From positions 434,001 to 498,000 of the forward strand of contig NZ_OY760905.1 in NCBI RefSeq assembly GCF_963664135.1: DNA of 64,000 nucleotides. The letters are read 5' to 3'. The translations under genes were made by a program, and so were the position numbers. Positions 53,616 to 62,982 of the stretch are shown here, one piece after another; position 1 is the stretch's first letter, and each line of letters begins with the position of its first letter. The notes under the pieces were generated by a model. That model was not told where the DNA came from, made no database searches, and saw nothing but the letters and a program-made list of their open reading frames with translations. This DNA comes from an uncultured Acetobacterium sp. (lineage in GTDB: Bacteria; Bacillota; Clostridia; Eubacteriales; Eubacteriaceae).

Positions 53616-54575
53616 ATGTCCTTTACAATTATCGGAACCGGTTCTGCATTGCCAAAAACAATCCAGACCAATAACGACCTCGCCCAGTTTCTAGATACAT
53701 CCAATGATTGGATCGTTTCAAGAACGGGCATTGAAGCGCGACATATTTGTGTAGACGAATCTATTTTGGATATCGCCTTGGAAGCCAGCGTTAACGCTCT
53801 GGAAAATGCACAAATTAAACCAGCAGAACTTAATCTGATCATCTGTCCCACCCTTGGCGGTGACACCGTTACCCCTTCTCTGGCTTGCCTGATTCAGGAA
53901 AAGTTAGGGGCGACCTGCCCCAGTTTTGATCTCAACGCTGCCTGTTCCGGCTTCGTCTATGGCCTGGATGTAGCAGATGCTTATTTCTCTCGGAATGATG
54001 ATATGAAAATTCTCGTCATTGCGGTGGATGCCATGTCAAAGCTGGTGGACTGGCAGGATCGGGCTACTGCGGTGTTATTTGGAGACGGAGCCGGTGCTGC
54101 GGTGCTTGCCAGTGGGAATAGCCTCAAAGCCATCCAGTTGACCGCCGTCGGAAATCAGCATGCTTTGAGTATTCCCTGGCCTAAGGGTAATCATCCTTTG
54201 ACCCAAAAACAGACAAACGCGGCACCTTATCTCAACATGGATGGGCCGGAAGTCTATCGCTTTGCGGTCGCTGCCATCTGCAGTGACTTACGCTCAGTGG
54301 CAAAAGCAGCCGGCATCGAACTGGCAGATTTAGATTATATCATTCCCCACCAGGCCAACTTGCGGATTATCGAAGGTGCTGCCAAACGGCTTAAGCTGCC
54401 GATGGACAAATTTGTCCTGCGAGTCAATGGATGCGGGAACACTTCAGCTGCCAGTATCCCATTGGTTTTGGATGAACTCAACCGCAGTAAAACTTTTAAA
54501 CATGGCACCCGGATTGCTTTAACTGCTTTTGGCGGTGGGCTGACAACTGGAGCCTGTGTTATCGAATGGGCTTGA
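53616..54575 (+). CDS. fabH: 3-Oxoacyl-ACP synthase III
   Basis: Starts fatty-acid synthesis by condensing acyl-CoA with malonyl-ACP. The Cys-His-Asn triad is visible: C110 in LNAACSGF, histidine in IPHQANLRI, asparagine in NGCGNTSAASIP. The 319 residues are typical. ATG 53616 has GGAGG upstream. A TTG at 53604 is rejected because it overlaps that site. It lies 15 bases after fabT. Confidence 0.96.
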   Translation: MSFTIIGTGSALPKTIQTNNDLAQFLDTSNDWIVSRTGIEARHICVDESILDIALEASVNALENAQIKPAELNLIICPTLGGDTVTPSLACLIQEKLGATCPSFDLNAACSGFVYGLDVADAYFSRNDDMKILVIAVDAMSKLVDWQDRATAVLFGDGAGAAVLASGNSLKAIQLTAVGNQHALSIPWPKGNHPLTQKQTNAAPYLNMDGPEVYRFAVAAICSDLRSVAKAAGIELADLDYIIPHQANLRIIEGAAKRLKLPMDKFVLRVNGCGNTSAASIPLVLDELNRSKTFKHGTRIALTAFGGGLTTGACVIEWA

Positions 54576-54685
54576 TGTAGTTTATTCGCGATTATTTATT
54601 AAAAAATTATTTAATTAAACCTTATTCAAAAAATTAAACCCATATTAAATCATAATTTATTCATAATCTTAGGAGGATTAATCAA

Positions 54686-54907
54686 ATGGTATTAGAAAAA
54701 GTAGTGGAAATTTTACGGAATTACAAAGACGAACAAGATCTTGAAGTAACGATGGATTCAACATTTGAAGAGCTGGAACTGGATTCTTTAGATACCGTGG
54801 AATTGGTCATGGAAATCGAAGAAGCATTTGATACCAGCATTGAAATGGATGGCGAACTTCAGACCATTGGTGATGTGGTAACCCTGATCGAAAAAGCAAT
54901 CGCTTAG
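54686..54907 (+). CDS. acpP: Acyl carrier protein
   Basis: A 73-residue acidic protein carrying the phosphopantetheine serine S34 in ELDSLDTVELVMEIEE, the helix-II recognition segment. TTAGGAGG lies upstream. The 110 bases before it are strongly AT-rich with no terminator or clear promoter. It is slightly shorter than E. coli ACP, as in pneumococcal-type operons. Confidence 0.97.
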   Translation: MVLEKVVEILRNYKDEQDLEVTMDSTFEELELDSLDTVELVMEIEEAFDTSIEMDGELQTIGDVVTLIEKAIA

Positions 54908-54917
54908 GTGAAATAAC

Positions 54918-55865
54918 ATGATAAAAACACCACTCTGCGATCTTTTAAACATTGAATTTCCCATTCTTCAAGGAGGAATGGCGTGGATATCCGATGCTCA
55001 GCTTGCAGCTGCCGTGTCAAATGCAGGTGGTTTAGGGATTATTTCATCGATGAACGCCGATGAAAATTGGCTTCGCAGTGAAATTCAAAAGGCCAAAAAA
55101 CTGACCGATAAACCTTTTGGGGTCAACGTGATGTTGATGAATCCCCATGTGGATAAAATTGCCCAGGTTCTGATTGACGAAAAGGTACCAGTTGTGACAA
55201 CCGGTGCCGGTAATCCGGGAAAATTCATGAAGCTGTGGATTGAAGCCGGCATTAAGGTTATTCCGGTGGTACCATCCACTGGTTTGGCTCGGTTTTCCGA
55301 ACGGGCTGGCGCTACAGCGGTTATTGCCGAAGGCGGCGAATCCGGCGGTCATGTGGGTGAAATGTCCACCATGCCCCTGATTCCTCAGGTTTGTGATGCG
55401 GTTTCGATTCCGGTGATTGCCGCGGGTGGAATTGGTGATGGCCGAGGAATCGCTGCTGCTCTTATGTTGGGTGCAGTAGGGGTTCAATTGGGTACCCGCT
55501 TTTTAGTGGCCCATGAAACGAACATTCATGAAAACTATAAAGATAAAATTATAAAAGCTAAAGATATTGACACTACCCTTAGTGGCCGGTCATTGGGTCA
55601 TCCGGTCCGTTCTTTAAAAACAACCTTTTCCAAGGATTTCATTAAAGCAGAAAACGATCCAACCACTCCACCAGAAGTACTGGAAGAATACGGTCGGGGT
55701 GCTCTTCGCATTGCCGCTCAGGAAGGTGATTCTCAAAAAGGTTGCTTCATGGCTGGTCAGATCGCAGGGATGATTAAAGAAAAACAAAGCGTGAAGGAAA
55801 TCATTTTAACACTGGCTCAAGAAACAGAAACAGTTTTAAAAGGAGGATTAAGATGGGTAAAATAG
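54918..55865 (+). CDS. fabK: Enoyl-ACP reductase II
   Basis: FMN-dependent enoyl reductase that ends each elongation round. The 315 residues contain FPILQGGMAWIS, VTTGAGNPG, the GGESGGHVG loop with catalytic histidine and PVIAAGGIGDGRG. It replaces FabI, which is not seen. Directly after acpP and overlapping fabD by 13 bases. FabK-type reductase implies low triclosan sensitivity, by family knowledge only. Confidence 0.95.
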   Translation: MIKTPLCDLLNIEFPILQGGMAWISDAQLAAAVSNAGGLGIISSMNADENWLRSEIQKAKKLTDKPFGVNVMLMNPHVDKIAQVLIDEKVPVVTTGAGNPGKFMKLWIEAGIKVIPVVPSTGLARFSERAGATAVIAEGGESGGHVGEMSTMPLIPQVCDAVSIPVIAAGGIGDGRGIAAALMLGAVGVQLGTRFLVAHETNIHENYKDKIIKAKDIDTTLSGRSLGHPVRSLKTTFSKDFIKAENDPTTPPEVLEEYGRGALRIAAQEGDSQKGCFMAGQIAGMIKEKQSVKEIILTLAQETETVLKGGLRWVK

Positions 55866-56794
55866 CACTGATCTTTCCCGGTCAGGGATCACAATTTATT
55901 GGTATGGGCAAACCGCTTTATGAACTCTGTCCACCCTCACGAGCCATTTTCGACCAGGTTGATACGATTCATCATGGCACCTCAGCACTCTGCTTTGAGG
56001 GGCCTACTGAAGATCTCAATCAAACGCATAACACTCAACCCTGCATTTTTGCAGTCGAGTTGGCGGCCCTAGCGGCCTTGAAATGTGTTGGGGTACAGGC
56101 GCAAGGAATCGCTGGATTCTCTCTGGGGGAAGTAACTGGTCTGGTTGCATCCGGCGTCCTCACTATGGAAGATGGGTTGAAGTTTGTTGAAAAACGTGGA
56201 AAAGCCATGGAAGAAGCAGCTAAGATGACTCCAGCATCCATGTTAGCCGTTTTAAAACTTGACAATGCGACGGTGGAATCACTCTGCAAAGAATTCAACC
56301 AATGCTACCCGGTTAACTACAATTGTCCCGGACAACTGGTTGTAGCCCTGCTAAAGAATGATCAGGAACTGTTTTTAACCCGAGTAAAAGAGCTGGGCGG
56401 ACGGGGAATTCCGCTGAGTTTATCCGGCGGCTTCCACTCACCTTTTATGACTTATGCAACCAAGATACTGGAAAAGAAAATCTATGAACTGACTTTTTCT
56501 CAGGGTACTATCCCGCTCTATTCCAATGCTTATGCCAAACCCTACCCCACTTCTCCGGTGGATATTCGTTCTTATATTCTTCATCAGATCAATCATCCCG
56601 TGTTATGGGAACAAACCATGCGCAATATGATTGAAGATGGATTTACCACCTTTATTGAATGCGGTCCTGGTAAAACCCTGAGCGGATTTATGAAAAAAAT
56701 TGATAAATCAGTTGCCTGTTATCATGTTGAGACATTGTTGACTGATTATCTCGAAACAAAAAATGCCGGAAAGGAATGGTCTTTTATATGTTAA
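55853..56794 (+). CDS. fabD: Malonyl-CoA:ACP transacylase
   Basis: Moves malonyl groups from CoA to ACP. The nucleophile S90 lies in GFSLGEV, with FPGQGSQFIGMG at the start and FIECGPGKTLSGFMKKI at the end. 313 residues, normal. It overlaps fabK upstream and ends in ATGTTAA, which contains the fabG start, so the three genes are coupled. Confidence 0.95.
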   Translation: MGKIALIFPGQGSQFIGMGKPLYELCPPSRAIFDQVDTIHHGTSALCFEGPTEDLNQTHNTQPCIFAVELAALAALKCVGVQAQGIAGFSLGEVTGLVASGVLTMEDGLKFVEKRGKAMEEAAKMTPASMLAVLKLDNATVESLCKEFNQCYPVNYNCPGQLVVALLKNDQELFLTRVKELGGRGIPLSLSGGFHSPFMTYATKILEKKIYELTFSQGTIPLYSNAYAKPYPTSPVDIRSYILHQINHPVLWEQTMRNMIEDGFTTFIECGPGKTLSGFMKKIDKSVACYHVETLLTDYLETKNAGKEWSFIC

Positions 56795-57528
56795 CAGGAA
56801 AAACCGCACTGGTTACGGGCGGCGCAAAAGGAATTGGACGGGCCATTGCCCTTAAAATAGCCCAGGCTCATGGGAATGTTGCCATTATGTATCGCGGCAG
56901 CCAGAAAAATGCTGAGGATACCATCTATGACTTATTGGCTTTGGGTGTGAATGCTAAAAGCTATCAATGTGATGTGGCTGACTTCAATGCCACCAAAGAT
57001 TTAGTTTCCCAAGTTATTAGAGATTTTGGCGGATTGGATATTCTAGTGAACAATGCTGGTATTACCAATGATAAGTTGTTAATCGCCATGAAGGAAGATG
57101 ATTTTGATAGCGTCATCAACACCAATTTAAAAGGCGCCTTCAACATGACCAAACATGTTGGAGCCTACCTGCTCAAACAGCGTAAAGGTCGAATTATCAA
57201 TATTTCCTCGGTATCTGGTATGATGGGCAACGTCGGACAATGTAATTATGCCGCCGCTAAAGCGGGTCTGATCGGCCTGACTAAATCTGCTGCCAAAGAA
57301 ATGGCAATGCGCGGGGTCACCTGCAACGCCATTGCACCGGGTTTTATCGATACCGATATGACCAAGGAATTAAAACCGGAAATAAAAGAAGAAATTATCA
57401 AACAAATACCCTTGAAACGTTTGGGACAAGCCGAAGACATTGCCAATCTCTGCGTTTATTTAAGTAGTGATTTATCAGGCTATATTACAGGAGAAGTCAT
57501 TAAAGTTGATGGCGGTCTCTATATTTAG
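56788..57528 (+). CDS. fabG: 3-Oxoacyl-ACP reductase
   Basis: NADPH-dependent short-chain dehydrogenase of 246 residues. TGGAKGIGRA is the cofactor loop, NNAG the structural motif and S/Y/K catalytic residues sit in ISSVSG and CNYAAAKAG. The start at 56788 (MLTGKTALVTGG) overlaps the fabD stop. An ATG at 56776 abuts the AAAGGA site and is less likely. Confidence 0.96.
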   Translation: MLTGKTALVTGGAKGIGRAIALKIAQAHGNVAIMYRGSQKNAEDTIYDLLALGVNAKSYQCDVADFNATKDLVSQVIRDFGGLDILVNNAGITNDKLLIAMKEDDFDSVINTNLKGAFNMTKHVGAYLLKQRKGRIINISSVSGMMGNVGQCNYAAAKAGLIGLTKSAAKEMAMRGVTCNAIAPGFIDTDMTKELKPEIKEEIIKQIPLKRLGQAEDIANLCVYLSSDLSGYITGEVIKVDGGLYI

Positions 57529-57537
57529 GAGTAATCA

Positions 57538-58788
57538 ATGAATCGACGAGTTGTTATAACAGGATGTGGCGCCGTTTCTCCAGTGGGTAGCACTGTAGAT
57601 CGTTTATGGGAAAACCTGAAAAACGGAAAATGCGGCATTGATTTTATTAAAAAATTTGATACCACCGACTTAAAAGTGAAAATTGCAGGTGAGGTTCGTG
57701 ATTTTGAACCCCTTGACTATATTAAAAAAAGTGAAATTCGAAAAACTGATCTATTTACCCAATATGCTATCGGTGCCGCCGTTCAGGCCATGGAAGACAG
57801 CGGCGTTCAGGCCCATGTGGATCCCACCCGTTTGGGTGTATATATGGGTTCTGGCATCGGCGGCATTCATACCTTTATCGACGAATGCCATAAAATGGAT
57901 GAAAAAGGCCCCGGCCGTATTTCGCCTTTCTTTATCCCGATGATGATTTCAAACATTGCCGCTGGAACCATTGCCATTCGTTATAATGCCCAGGGACCTT
58001 GTTTGCCGGTTGTTACCGCCTGTGCCACAGGCACCAATGCGATTGGCGAAGCTTACCGAGCGATTAAACATGGTTATGCGGATGCGATCATCTCCGGTGG
58101 AACCGAAGCCAGCATTACGCCCTTATCAATTTCCGGTTTTGCTAATTTAACAGCTTTAACAACAACCAATGACCCTACCCAGGCCTCGATTCCTTTTGAC
58201 AAACGCCGAAATGGTTTTGTCATGGGCGAAGGTGCTGGAGCACTAATCTTAGAAGATCTGGAAACCGCTTTAAAACGCGGGGCTAAAATTTACGGGGAAG
58301 TTGTCGGTTATGGACATACCTGTGATGCGTATCACATTACGGCTCCTCATCCCGAAGCCATTGGCGGCACTCGAGCCATTAGCCTAGCCATGGCAGAAGC
58401 CATAAGTGCTGGCGTTCAATTTGAAGAATCTCAAATTTATGTGAACGCTCACGGCACCAGCACCCCACTTAACGATAAATCCGAAACCATTGCCATTAAA
58501 AATGCCTTGGGTGATCACATCACTCGAACATTGGTCAGCTCGACCAAGTCCATGACCGGTCATATGTTGGGTGCTGCTGGCGCCATTGAAGCCATTGCTT
58601 CGGTAATGGCCTTAAAAGATGGTATTGTCCCTCCGACCATTGGTTACAAAGAAGCCGATCCAGATTGTGATTTAGATTATGTACCCAACGAAAAACGGGC
58701 CGTTCAAAGTGATGTCGCCCTGTCCATTTCCCTTGGATTTGGTGGTCACAATGGTTGTCTGGCATTTGTTAGATATACAGGAGAATAA
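57538..58788 (+). CDS. fabF: 3-Oxoacyl-ACP synthase II
   Basis: Elongation condensing enzyme of 416 residues. The active-site Cys is in VTACATGTNA and the two histidines in NAHGTSTPLND and SMTGHMLGAAGA. LGFGGHN closes the C-terminus. AGGAG precedes the ATG. As no FabB or FabM is present in the operon, this is the only elongating ketosynthase visible here. Confidence 0.97.
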   Translation: MNRRVVITGCGAVSPVGSTVDRLWENLKNGKCGIDFIKKFDTTDLKVKIAGEVRDFEPLDYIKKSEIRKTDLFTQYAIGAAVQAMEDSGVQAHVDPTRLGVYMGSGIGGIHTFIDECHKMDEKGPGRISPFFIPMMISNIAAGTIAIRYNAQGPCLPVVTACATGTNAIGEAYRAIKHGYADAIISGGTEASITPLSISGFANLTALTTTNDPTQASIPFDKRRNGFVMGEGAGALILEDLETALKRGAKIYGEVVGYGHTCDAYHITAPHPEAIGGTRAISLAMAEAISAGVQFEESQIYVNAHGTSTPLNDKSETIAIKNALGDHITRTLVSSTKSMTGHMLGAAGAIEAIASVMALKDGIVPPTIGYKEADPDCDLDYVPNEKRAVQSDVALSISLGFGGHNGCLAFVRYTGE

Positions 58789-58791
58789 GAC

Positions 58792-59265
58792 ATGGAATTA
58801 ACTATCGAAACCATTCAGGCTCTGGCCAGAATCATGTCTGATGAAAAGCTCACCAGCCTGGCTCTTGATCAGGGAAACCTGAAAATTGAAATGAAACGTG
58901 AACTTGGAACAGCGTCCCCCTCCGGGATGACTTACAGTCAACCTCAGGCGATGATCACTGAACCACTGAACCATAAAATTCAGCCTGTGGAGTCCGAACC
59001 CATCAAAATTCCTCATGATGCTCACTGGAAAGAAATAAAATCCCCGATGGTTGGTGTTTTTTACCAAAGCAGTCAACCTGAGAAACCACCCTATGTAACC
59101 AAGGGGCAGCGTTTTGCCGAAGGTGATACCCTGTGTATCATCGAAGCGATGAAGCTGATGAACGAAATTACCGCCGAAACTCCCGGGACCATCATGGAAG
59201 TCTGTGTTGGTAACGGCCAGGTCGTTGAATTCGGTCAAGTACTCTATCGCATTGTGGAAGATTAA
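58792..59265 (+). CDS. accB: Biotin carboxyl carrier protein of acetyl-CoA carboxylase
   Basis: A 157-residue BCCP: a variable proline/glutamine-rich linker (about 40-80) and a C-terminal biotinyl domain with the target lysine K121 in EAMKLMN. The structural thumb (PMVGVFYQSSQPEKPPYV) is present. It sits three bases after fabF. A hairpin follows in the gap before fabZ. Confidence 0.96.
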   Translation: MELTIETIQALARIMSDEKLTSLALDQGNLKIEMKRELGTASPSGMTYSQPQAMITEPLNHKIQPVESEPIKIPHDAHWKEIKSPMVGVFYQSSQPEKPPYVTKGQRFAEGDTLCIIEAMKLMNEITAETPGTIMEVCVGNGQVVEFGQVLYRIVED

Positions 59266-59289
59266 ACTTTAGATATAGCTACAACCTAA

Positions 59290-59313
59290 CCGTACTGATC
59301 CAAATCGGTACGG
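59290..59313 (+). terminator. Hairpin between accB and fabZ
   Basis: A ten-base-pair stem (CCGTACTGAT with ATCGGTACGG, one G-T pair) and CCAA loop in the 117-base gap. There is no strong T-run (CTAAATTTTG follows), so it may stabilise or attenuate rather than terminate. Confidence 0.5.
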
Positions 59314-59382
59314 CTAAATTTTGTTAACGATCCATAAAATTACTAAACGGAATTTTATATAAAAATTCAGAAGGAAATCAGA

Positions 59383-59799
59383 ATGAAACGTGATGAATTA
59401 AAGAAGATCCTGCCTCACCGTGAGCCCATGCTCCTGATTGACGAGGCTGAAAAAATAGATGATACGACCGCCACTGGACGCTATACCGTTAAAGGCGATG
59501 AGTTTTTTTTACAAGGCCATTTCCCCGGAAACCCGGTGGTTCCTGGGGTTATTCTTTGCGAAATCATGGCTCAGACCTGCTGTGTTTTGATGGCCGATCT
59601 GGATGGTACTAACAAGACTCCTTACTTTACCGGCTTGAACAAGGTAAAATTTAAAGAAAAGGTTCTGCCCGGTGATACCATTGAAATCACCTGCAGCATT
59701 ACCCGGTCTAAACCACCCTTTTATTTTGCCAGCGGTTCCGGCTCGGTGAATGGCAAGGTCGCGGTGGTGGGAGAATTCTCTTTTGCCCTGATTGAGTAA
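59383..59799 (+). CDS. fabZ: 3-Hydroxyacyl-ACP dehydratase
   Basis: Hot-dog-fold dehydratase of 138 residues. Catalytic H46 and E60 lie in GHFPGNPVVPGVILCEIMAQ. AAGGAAA precedes the ATG. In FabM-lacking clostridia a FabZ may also help make unsaturated chains, which the sequence cannot show. It is between accB and accC, the pneumococcal order. Confidence 0.96.
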   Translation: MKRDELKKILPHREPMLLIDEAEKIDDTTATGRYTVKGDEFFLQGHFPGNPVVPGVILCEIMAQTCCVLMADLDGTNKTPYFTGLNKVKFKEKVLPGDTIEITCSITRSKPPFYFASGSGSVNGKVAVVGEFSFALIE

Positions 59800-59810
59800 G
59801 GAGGAACGCC

Positions 59811-61163
59811 GTGTTTTCTAAAATACTGATTGCCAACCGGGGCGAAATTGCCCTGCGGATTATCCGTGCTTGTAAAGAAATGGGCGTGGCCACTGTTGCC
59901 GTCTTCTCCACCGCTGATGAAAACAGCCTCCATGTAAGCCTGGCCGATGAAAGTATTTGTATCGGACCGGCTGCAGTATCCGACTCTTATCTGAATATTT
60001 CGGCGATTTTATCAGCGGCAGTATTAACCGGAGCGGAAGCCATTCATCCCGGTTATGGACTGCTTTCGGAAAACCCCAAGTTCGCCCGACTGTGCGCCCA
60101 ATGCGGCATTGCTTTTATCGGACCAACCTGGGAAATCATCCAGAAAATGGGCGATAAAGATCAGGCCCGTTCGACCATGGCCGCCGCCGGCGTGCCGATT
60201 GTGCCCGGTACCGACATCATCAACGATCCCGACGAGGCTCATCAAAAGGCTGATGAAATTGGCTATCCTCTGTTAGTCAAAGCTCGCTCCGGCGGTGGCG
60301 GCAAAGGGATCCGCCTAGTGGAACGATCCGAAGATTTTTTAAACGAATATTCCCTGGCTCGTCAGGAAGCGCAAAATGCTTTCAATGACGATGGCGTTTA
60401 TCTGGAAAAGTTTTTAACCCGGGTTAAACATATCGAAATTCAACTGCTCTGTGATCAGCATCAGCATGTGGTAGCTCTGGGTGAGCGAGAATGCTCGATC
60501 CAGCGTAAAAATCAGAAACTGCTGGAAGAAAGCCCTTCCCCATCCCTGACTCCGGAAATCCGCACAACCATGATGGATATTTCCCGAAAAGCCGCGCTGG
60601 CCATTGGTTATGAAAATGCCGGTACCATTGAATTTTTAATGGATGCCCAGGGTCATTTTTATTTTATGGAAATGAATACCCGGTTGCAGGTTGAACATCC
60701 GATTACCGAAATGGTGACCGGGGTTGATATTGTTAAATGGCAAATCCGGATTGCCGCTGGTCTGCCGCTGACCTTTGGTCAGGAAGATGTTCATATTCAG
60801 GGTCACGCCATCGAATGCCGGATCAACGCTGAGAATCCGTTGCTGGATTTCAGACCAAACTGCGGAACGATCAGTTTTCTCCATGTTCCCGGCGGCCCCT
60901 GGGTGCGTTTTGATACCCTGCTCTATCAAGGATATTCAATTCCGCCCTATTACGATTCCATGGTTGGTAAACTGATTGTCCATTCCAAAACCCGGGAGTT
61001 GACGATCCGAAAAATGAAAGCCGCCCTGTGCGAACTGGTGATTGAAGGCATTGACCACACCAGTCAAGTGCAATTGGATATTCTTAGTCATCCCTTATTT
61101 ATTGCAGGTGATTATTATACGGATTTTATGGAAAATGAATTCAACAAACCCTTGTCTGAATAG
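59811..61163 (+). CDS. accC: Biotin carboxylase
   Basis: ATP-dependent carboxylation of biotin on BCCP. The 450 residues show the N-terminal carbamoyl-phosphate-synthase-like domain (LIANRGEIALRIIRACKEMG), ATP-grasp loop (ARSGGGGKGIR), EMNTRLQVEHPITEMVTG and the C-terminal biotin-carboxylase domain. The GTG start has AAGGAGGA upstream. G+C content is visibly higher here and through accA than in the pilus region. Confidence 0.97.
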   Translation: MFSKILIANRGEIALRIIRACKEMGVATVAVFSTADENSLHVSLADESICIGPAAVSDSYLNISAILSAAVLTGAEAIHPGYGLLSENPKFARLCAQCGIAFIGPTWEIIQKMGDKDQARSTMAAAGVPIVPGTDIINDPDEAHQKADEIGYPLLVKARSGGGGKGIRLVERSEDFLNEYSLARQEAQNAFNDDGVYLEKFLTRVKHIEIQLLCDQHQHVVALGERECSIQRKNQKLLEESPSPSLTPEIRTTMMDISRKAALAIGYENAGTIEFLMDAQGHFYFMEMNTRLQVEHPITEMVTGVDIVKWQIRIAAGLPLTFGQEDVHIQGHAIECRINAENPLLDFRPNCGTISFLHVPGGPWVRFDTLLYQGYSIPPYYDSMVGKLIVHSKTRELTIRKMKAALCELVIEGIDHTSQVQLDILSHPLFIAGDYYTDFMENEFNKPLSE

Positions 61164-61178
61164 AATTGGAGGTTTTAA

Positions 61179-62066
61179 ATGCTAAGTAAAGGTCTATTTA
61201 AAAAACCAAAAAATGAATTGGAAGCCCAGCATCGGATCAAACGTAAAACCGATCCGGCCATTCCCTCGGAACTGTGTCGGAGCTGTCCATCCTGCAAACA
61301 ATTGAGCTTCACTTCGGATTTAGAAAACAATTTCCATGTTTGCCCTAAATGCGGTCATCATTTTCGTATCAATGCCAGACAACGCCTGAATATGATTGTT
61401 GATCTGGATACTTTTGTGGAACAGCATCACGAACTGACCTCATCCAATCGACTGGAATTTCCCGGATATGATGAAAAACTCGCGCAAGCTACCCTATTCA
61501 GTCATGAAAACGAAGGGGTTATCATTGGAACCGGAAAAATAGACGGACATGAGGTGGCGCTATTCGTGATGGAAGCTACCTTTATGATGGGCAGTATGGG
61601 TCAGGTGGTGGGTGAAAAAATCACCCTGATCTTTGAATATGCCTTGGCGCATCGTCTGCCAGTGATCGGCTACACCGTTTCCGGCGGCGCCAGGATGCAA
61701 GAAGGGATGCTGGCCCTGATGCAGATGGCGAAAACCAGTGGCGCGGTTAAACGTCACAGTGACTTCGGTCTGCTATACATTACCATCCTGACCGACCCCA
61801 CTACCGGTGGTGTCACTGCCAGTTTTGCCATGGAAGGCGATATTATCTTGGCCGAACCTGAAGCCTTGATTGCCTTTGCCGGCCCCCGGGTGATTGAACA
61901 GACCATTCGTCAGCGGTTACCAAAAGGCTTCCAACGGGCTGAATTTTTATTGGAAAAGGGATTTGTTGATGCGATTGTCCCCCGTAGCACTCAAAAAGAA
62001 ACCGTGTCACGGTTATTAACCCTACACGGGATTTCCAAAGGCGGTGATACAGATGGAAGCATATAA
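61179..62066 (+). CDS. accD: Acetyl-CoA carboxylase carboxyltransferase, beta subunit
   Basis: Forms the transferase with AccA to make malonyl-CoA. The 295 residues have an N-terminal four-cysteine zinc finger (CPSC at 36-39, CPKC at 55-58) and the crotonase-like core (YTVSGGARMQEG, LTDPTTGGVTASFAMEGD). TTGGAGG precedes the ATG. It overlaps accA by 14 bases. Confidence 0.97.
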   Translation: MLSKGLFKKPKNELEAQHRIKRKTDPAIPSELCRSCPSCKQLSFTSDLENNFHVCPKCGHHFRINARQRLNMIVDLDTFVEQHHELTSSNRLEFPGYDEKLAQATLFSHENEGVIIGTGKIDGHEVALFVMEATFMMGSMGQVVGEKITLIFEYALAHRLPVIGYTVSGGARMQEGMLALMQMAKTSGAVKRHSDFGLLYITILTDPTTGGVTASFAMEGDIILAEPEALIAFAGPRVIEQTIRQRLPKGFQRAEFLLEKGFVDAIVPRSTQKETVSRLLTLHGISKGGDTDGSI

Positions 62067-62844
62067 ACGCGTGGCACTGGCCCGAAAAAAGACCCGCCCC
62101 ACCGGACAAGATTTTATTGATAACTTATTTACTGATTTTATTGAACTTCATGGCGATCGCTGTTTCGGTGACGATCCGGCCATGATTACCGGTCTGGGCA
62201 TGCTAATGGACATGCCGGTTACTGTCATCGCTCAGGAACGGGGTAAAAACACCAAATCCCGGGTTAAACGAAACTTCGGTTCATCCCATCCCGAGGGCTA
62301 TCGAAAAGCGCTGCGGCAAATGAAACTGGCTGAGAAATTTAATCGTCCGATTGTCTGCTTGATTGATACCTCCGGGGCATTTTGTGGTATCGGTGCTGAA
62401 GAGCGGGGACAGGGTCTTGCCATTGCCAACAACCTGATGGAAATGATGGGCCTTAAGGTGCCGATCCTGTCCATCGTTATCGGCGAGGGCGGCAGCGGTG
62501 GTGCTCTGGCACTGGGTGTTGCCGACGAGGTTTGGATGCTGGAAAATGCCATTTACTCGGTGATCTCTCCCGAAGGATGTGCCAGCATTCTCTGGAAGGA
62601 TGCATCTAAAACAAAAGAAGCCGCTAATTGTCTGAAACTGACTGCCCAGGATTTACTGGAACTTCAAGTCATTGATAAGATCATATCCGAGAATCATCGT
62701 GATTTCAAAAACGTTTATCGGGAACTTAAAATTGGATTATATAAAAGTTTGCAGAAGAATCAAGCATTAGAAACTGATCAATTAACTGAAAATCGTTACC
62801 AACGATTTCGCAAATACGGTGCCATTGAAACCGTGTCTGAGTAA
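62053..62844 (+). CDS. accA: Acetyl-CoA carboxylase carboxyltransferase, alpha subunit
   Basis: Partner of AccD. The 263 residues include FTDFIELHGDRCFGDDPAMITGLG, DTSGAFCGIGAEERGQG and VIGEGGSGGALALGVAD, the oxyanion-hole region. The start at 62053 lies inside accD behind AAAGGCGGTGA. A GTG at 62044 is the alternative. It is the last gene of the fatty-acid operon, with a strong terminator 24 bases later. Confidence 0.97.
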   Translation: MEAYKRVALARKKTRPTGQDFIDNLFTDFIELHGDRCFGDDPAMITGLGMLMDMPVTVIAQERGKNTKSRVKRNFGSSHPEGYRKALRQMKLAEKFNRPIVCLIDTSGAFCGIGAEERGQGLAIANNLMEMMGLKVPILSIVIGEGGSGGALALGVADEVWMLENAIYSVISPEGCASILWKDASKTKEAANCLKLTAQDLLELQVIDKIISENHRDFKNVYRELKIGLYKSLQKNQALETDQLTENRYQRFRKYGAIETVSE

Positions 62845-62867
62845 TTATTTCAATAAACCGAACCTTG

Positions 62868-62904
62868 AAAAGCAGATTACTACCCGTAGTTCTGCTTTTT
62901 TTTT
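62868..62904 (+). terminator. Terminator of the fab/acc operon
   Basis: Stem AAAAGCAGA/TCTGCTTTT extended by an inner ACTAC/GTAGT stem, followed by nine T. Confidence 0.95.
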
Positions 62905-62905
62905 A

Positions 62906-62934
62906 TTTACCAGGGACTGAAATAATGGTATTAT
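62906..62934 (+). promoter_or_regulatory. Promoter of the EutL-like gene
   Basis: TTTACC (62906-62911), 17-base spacer, TATTAT (62929-62934) preceded by TGG (extended -10), directly after the operon terminator. Confidence 0.6.
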
Positions 62935-62982
62935 AAACTATAAGTATAAATTTATTTAAAATTCAGAAAAGGAGATGATGCC

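Noticed and set aside
60024..60276. Several ORFs on both strands within accC, and similar ones in accD and pnp
   Set aside because: All are shadows of the strongly supported genes; they lack ribosome sites and family features.
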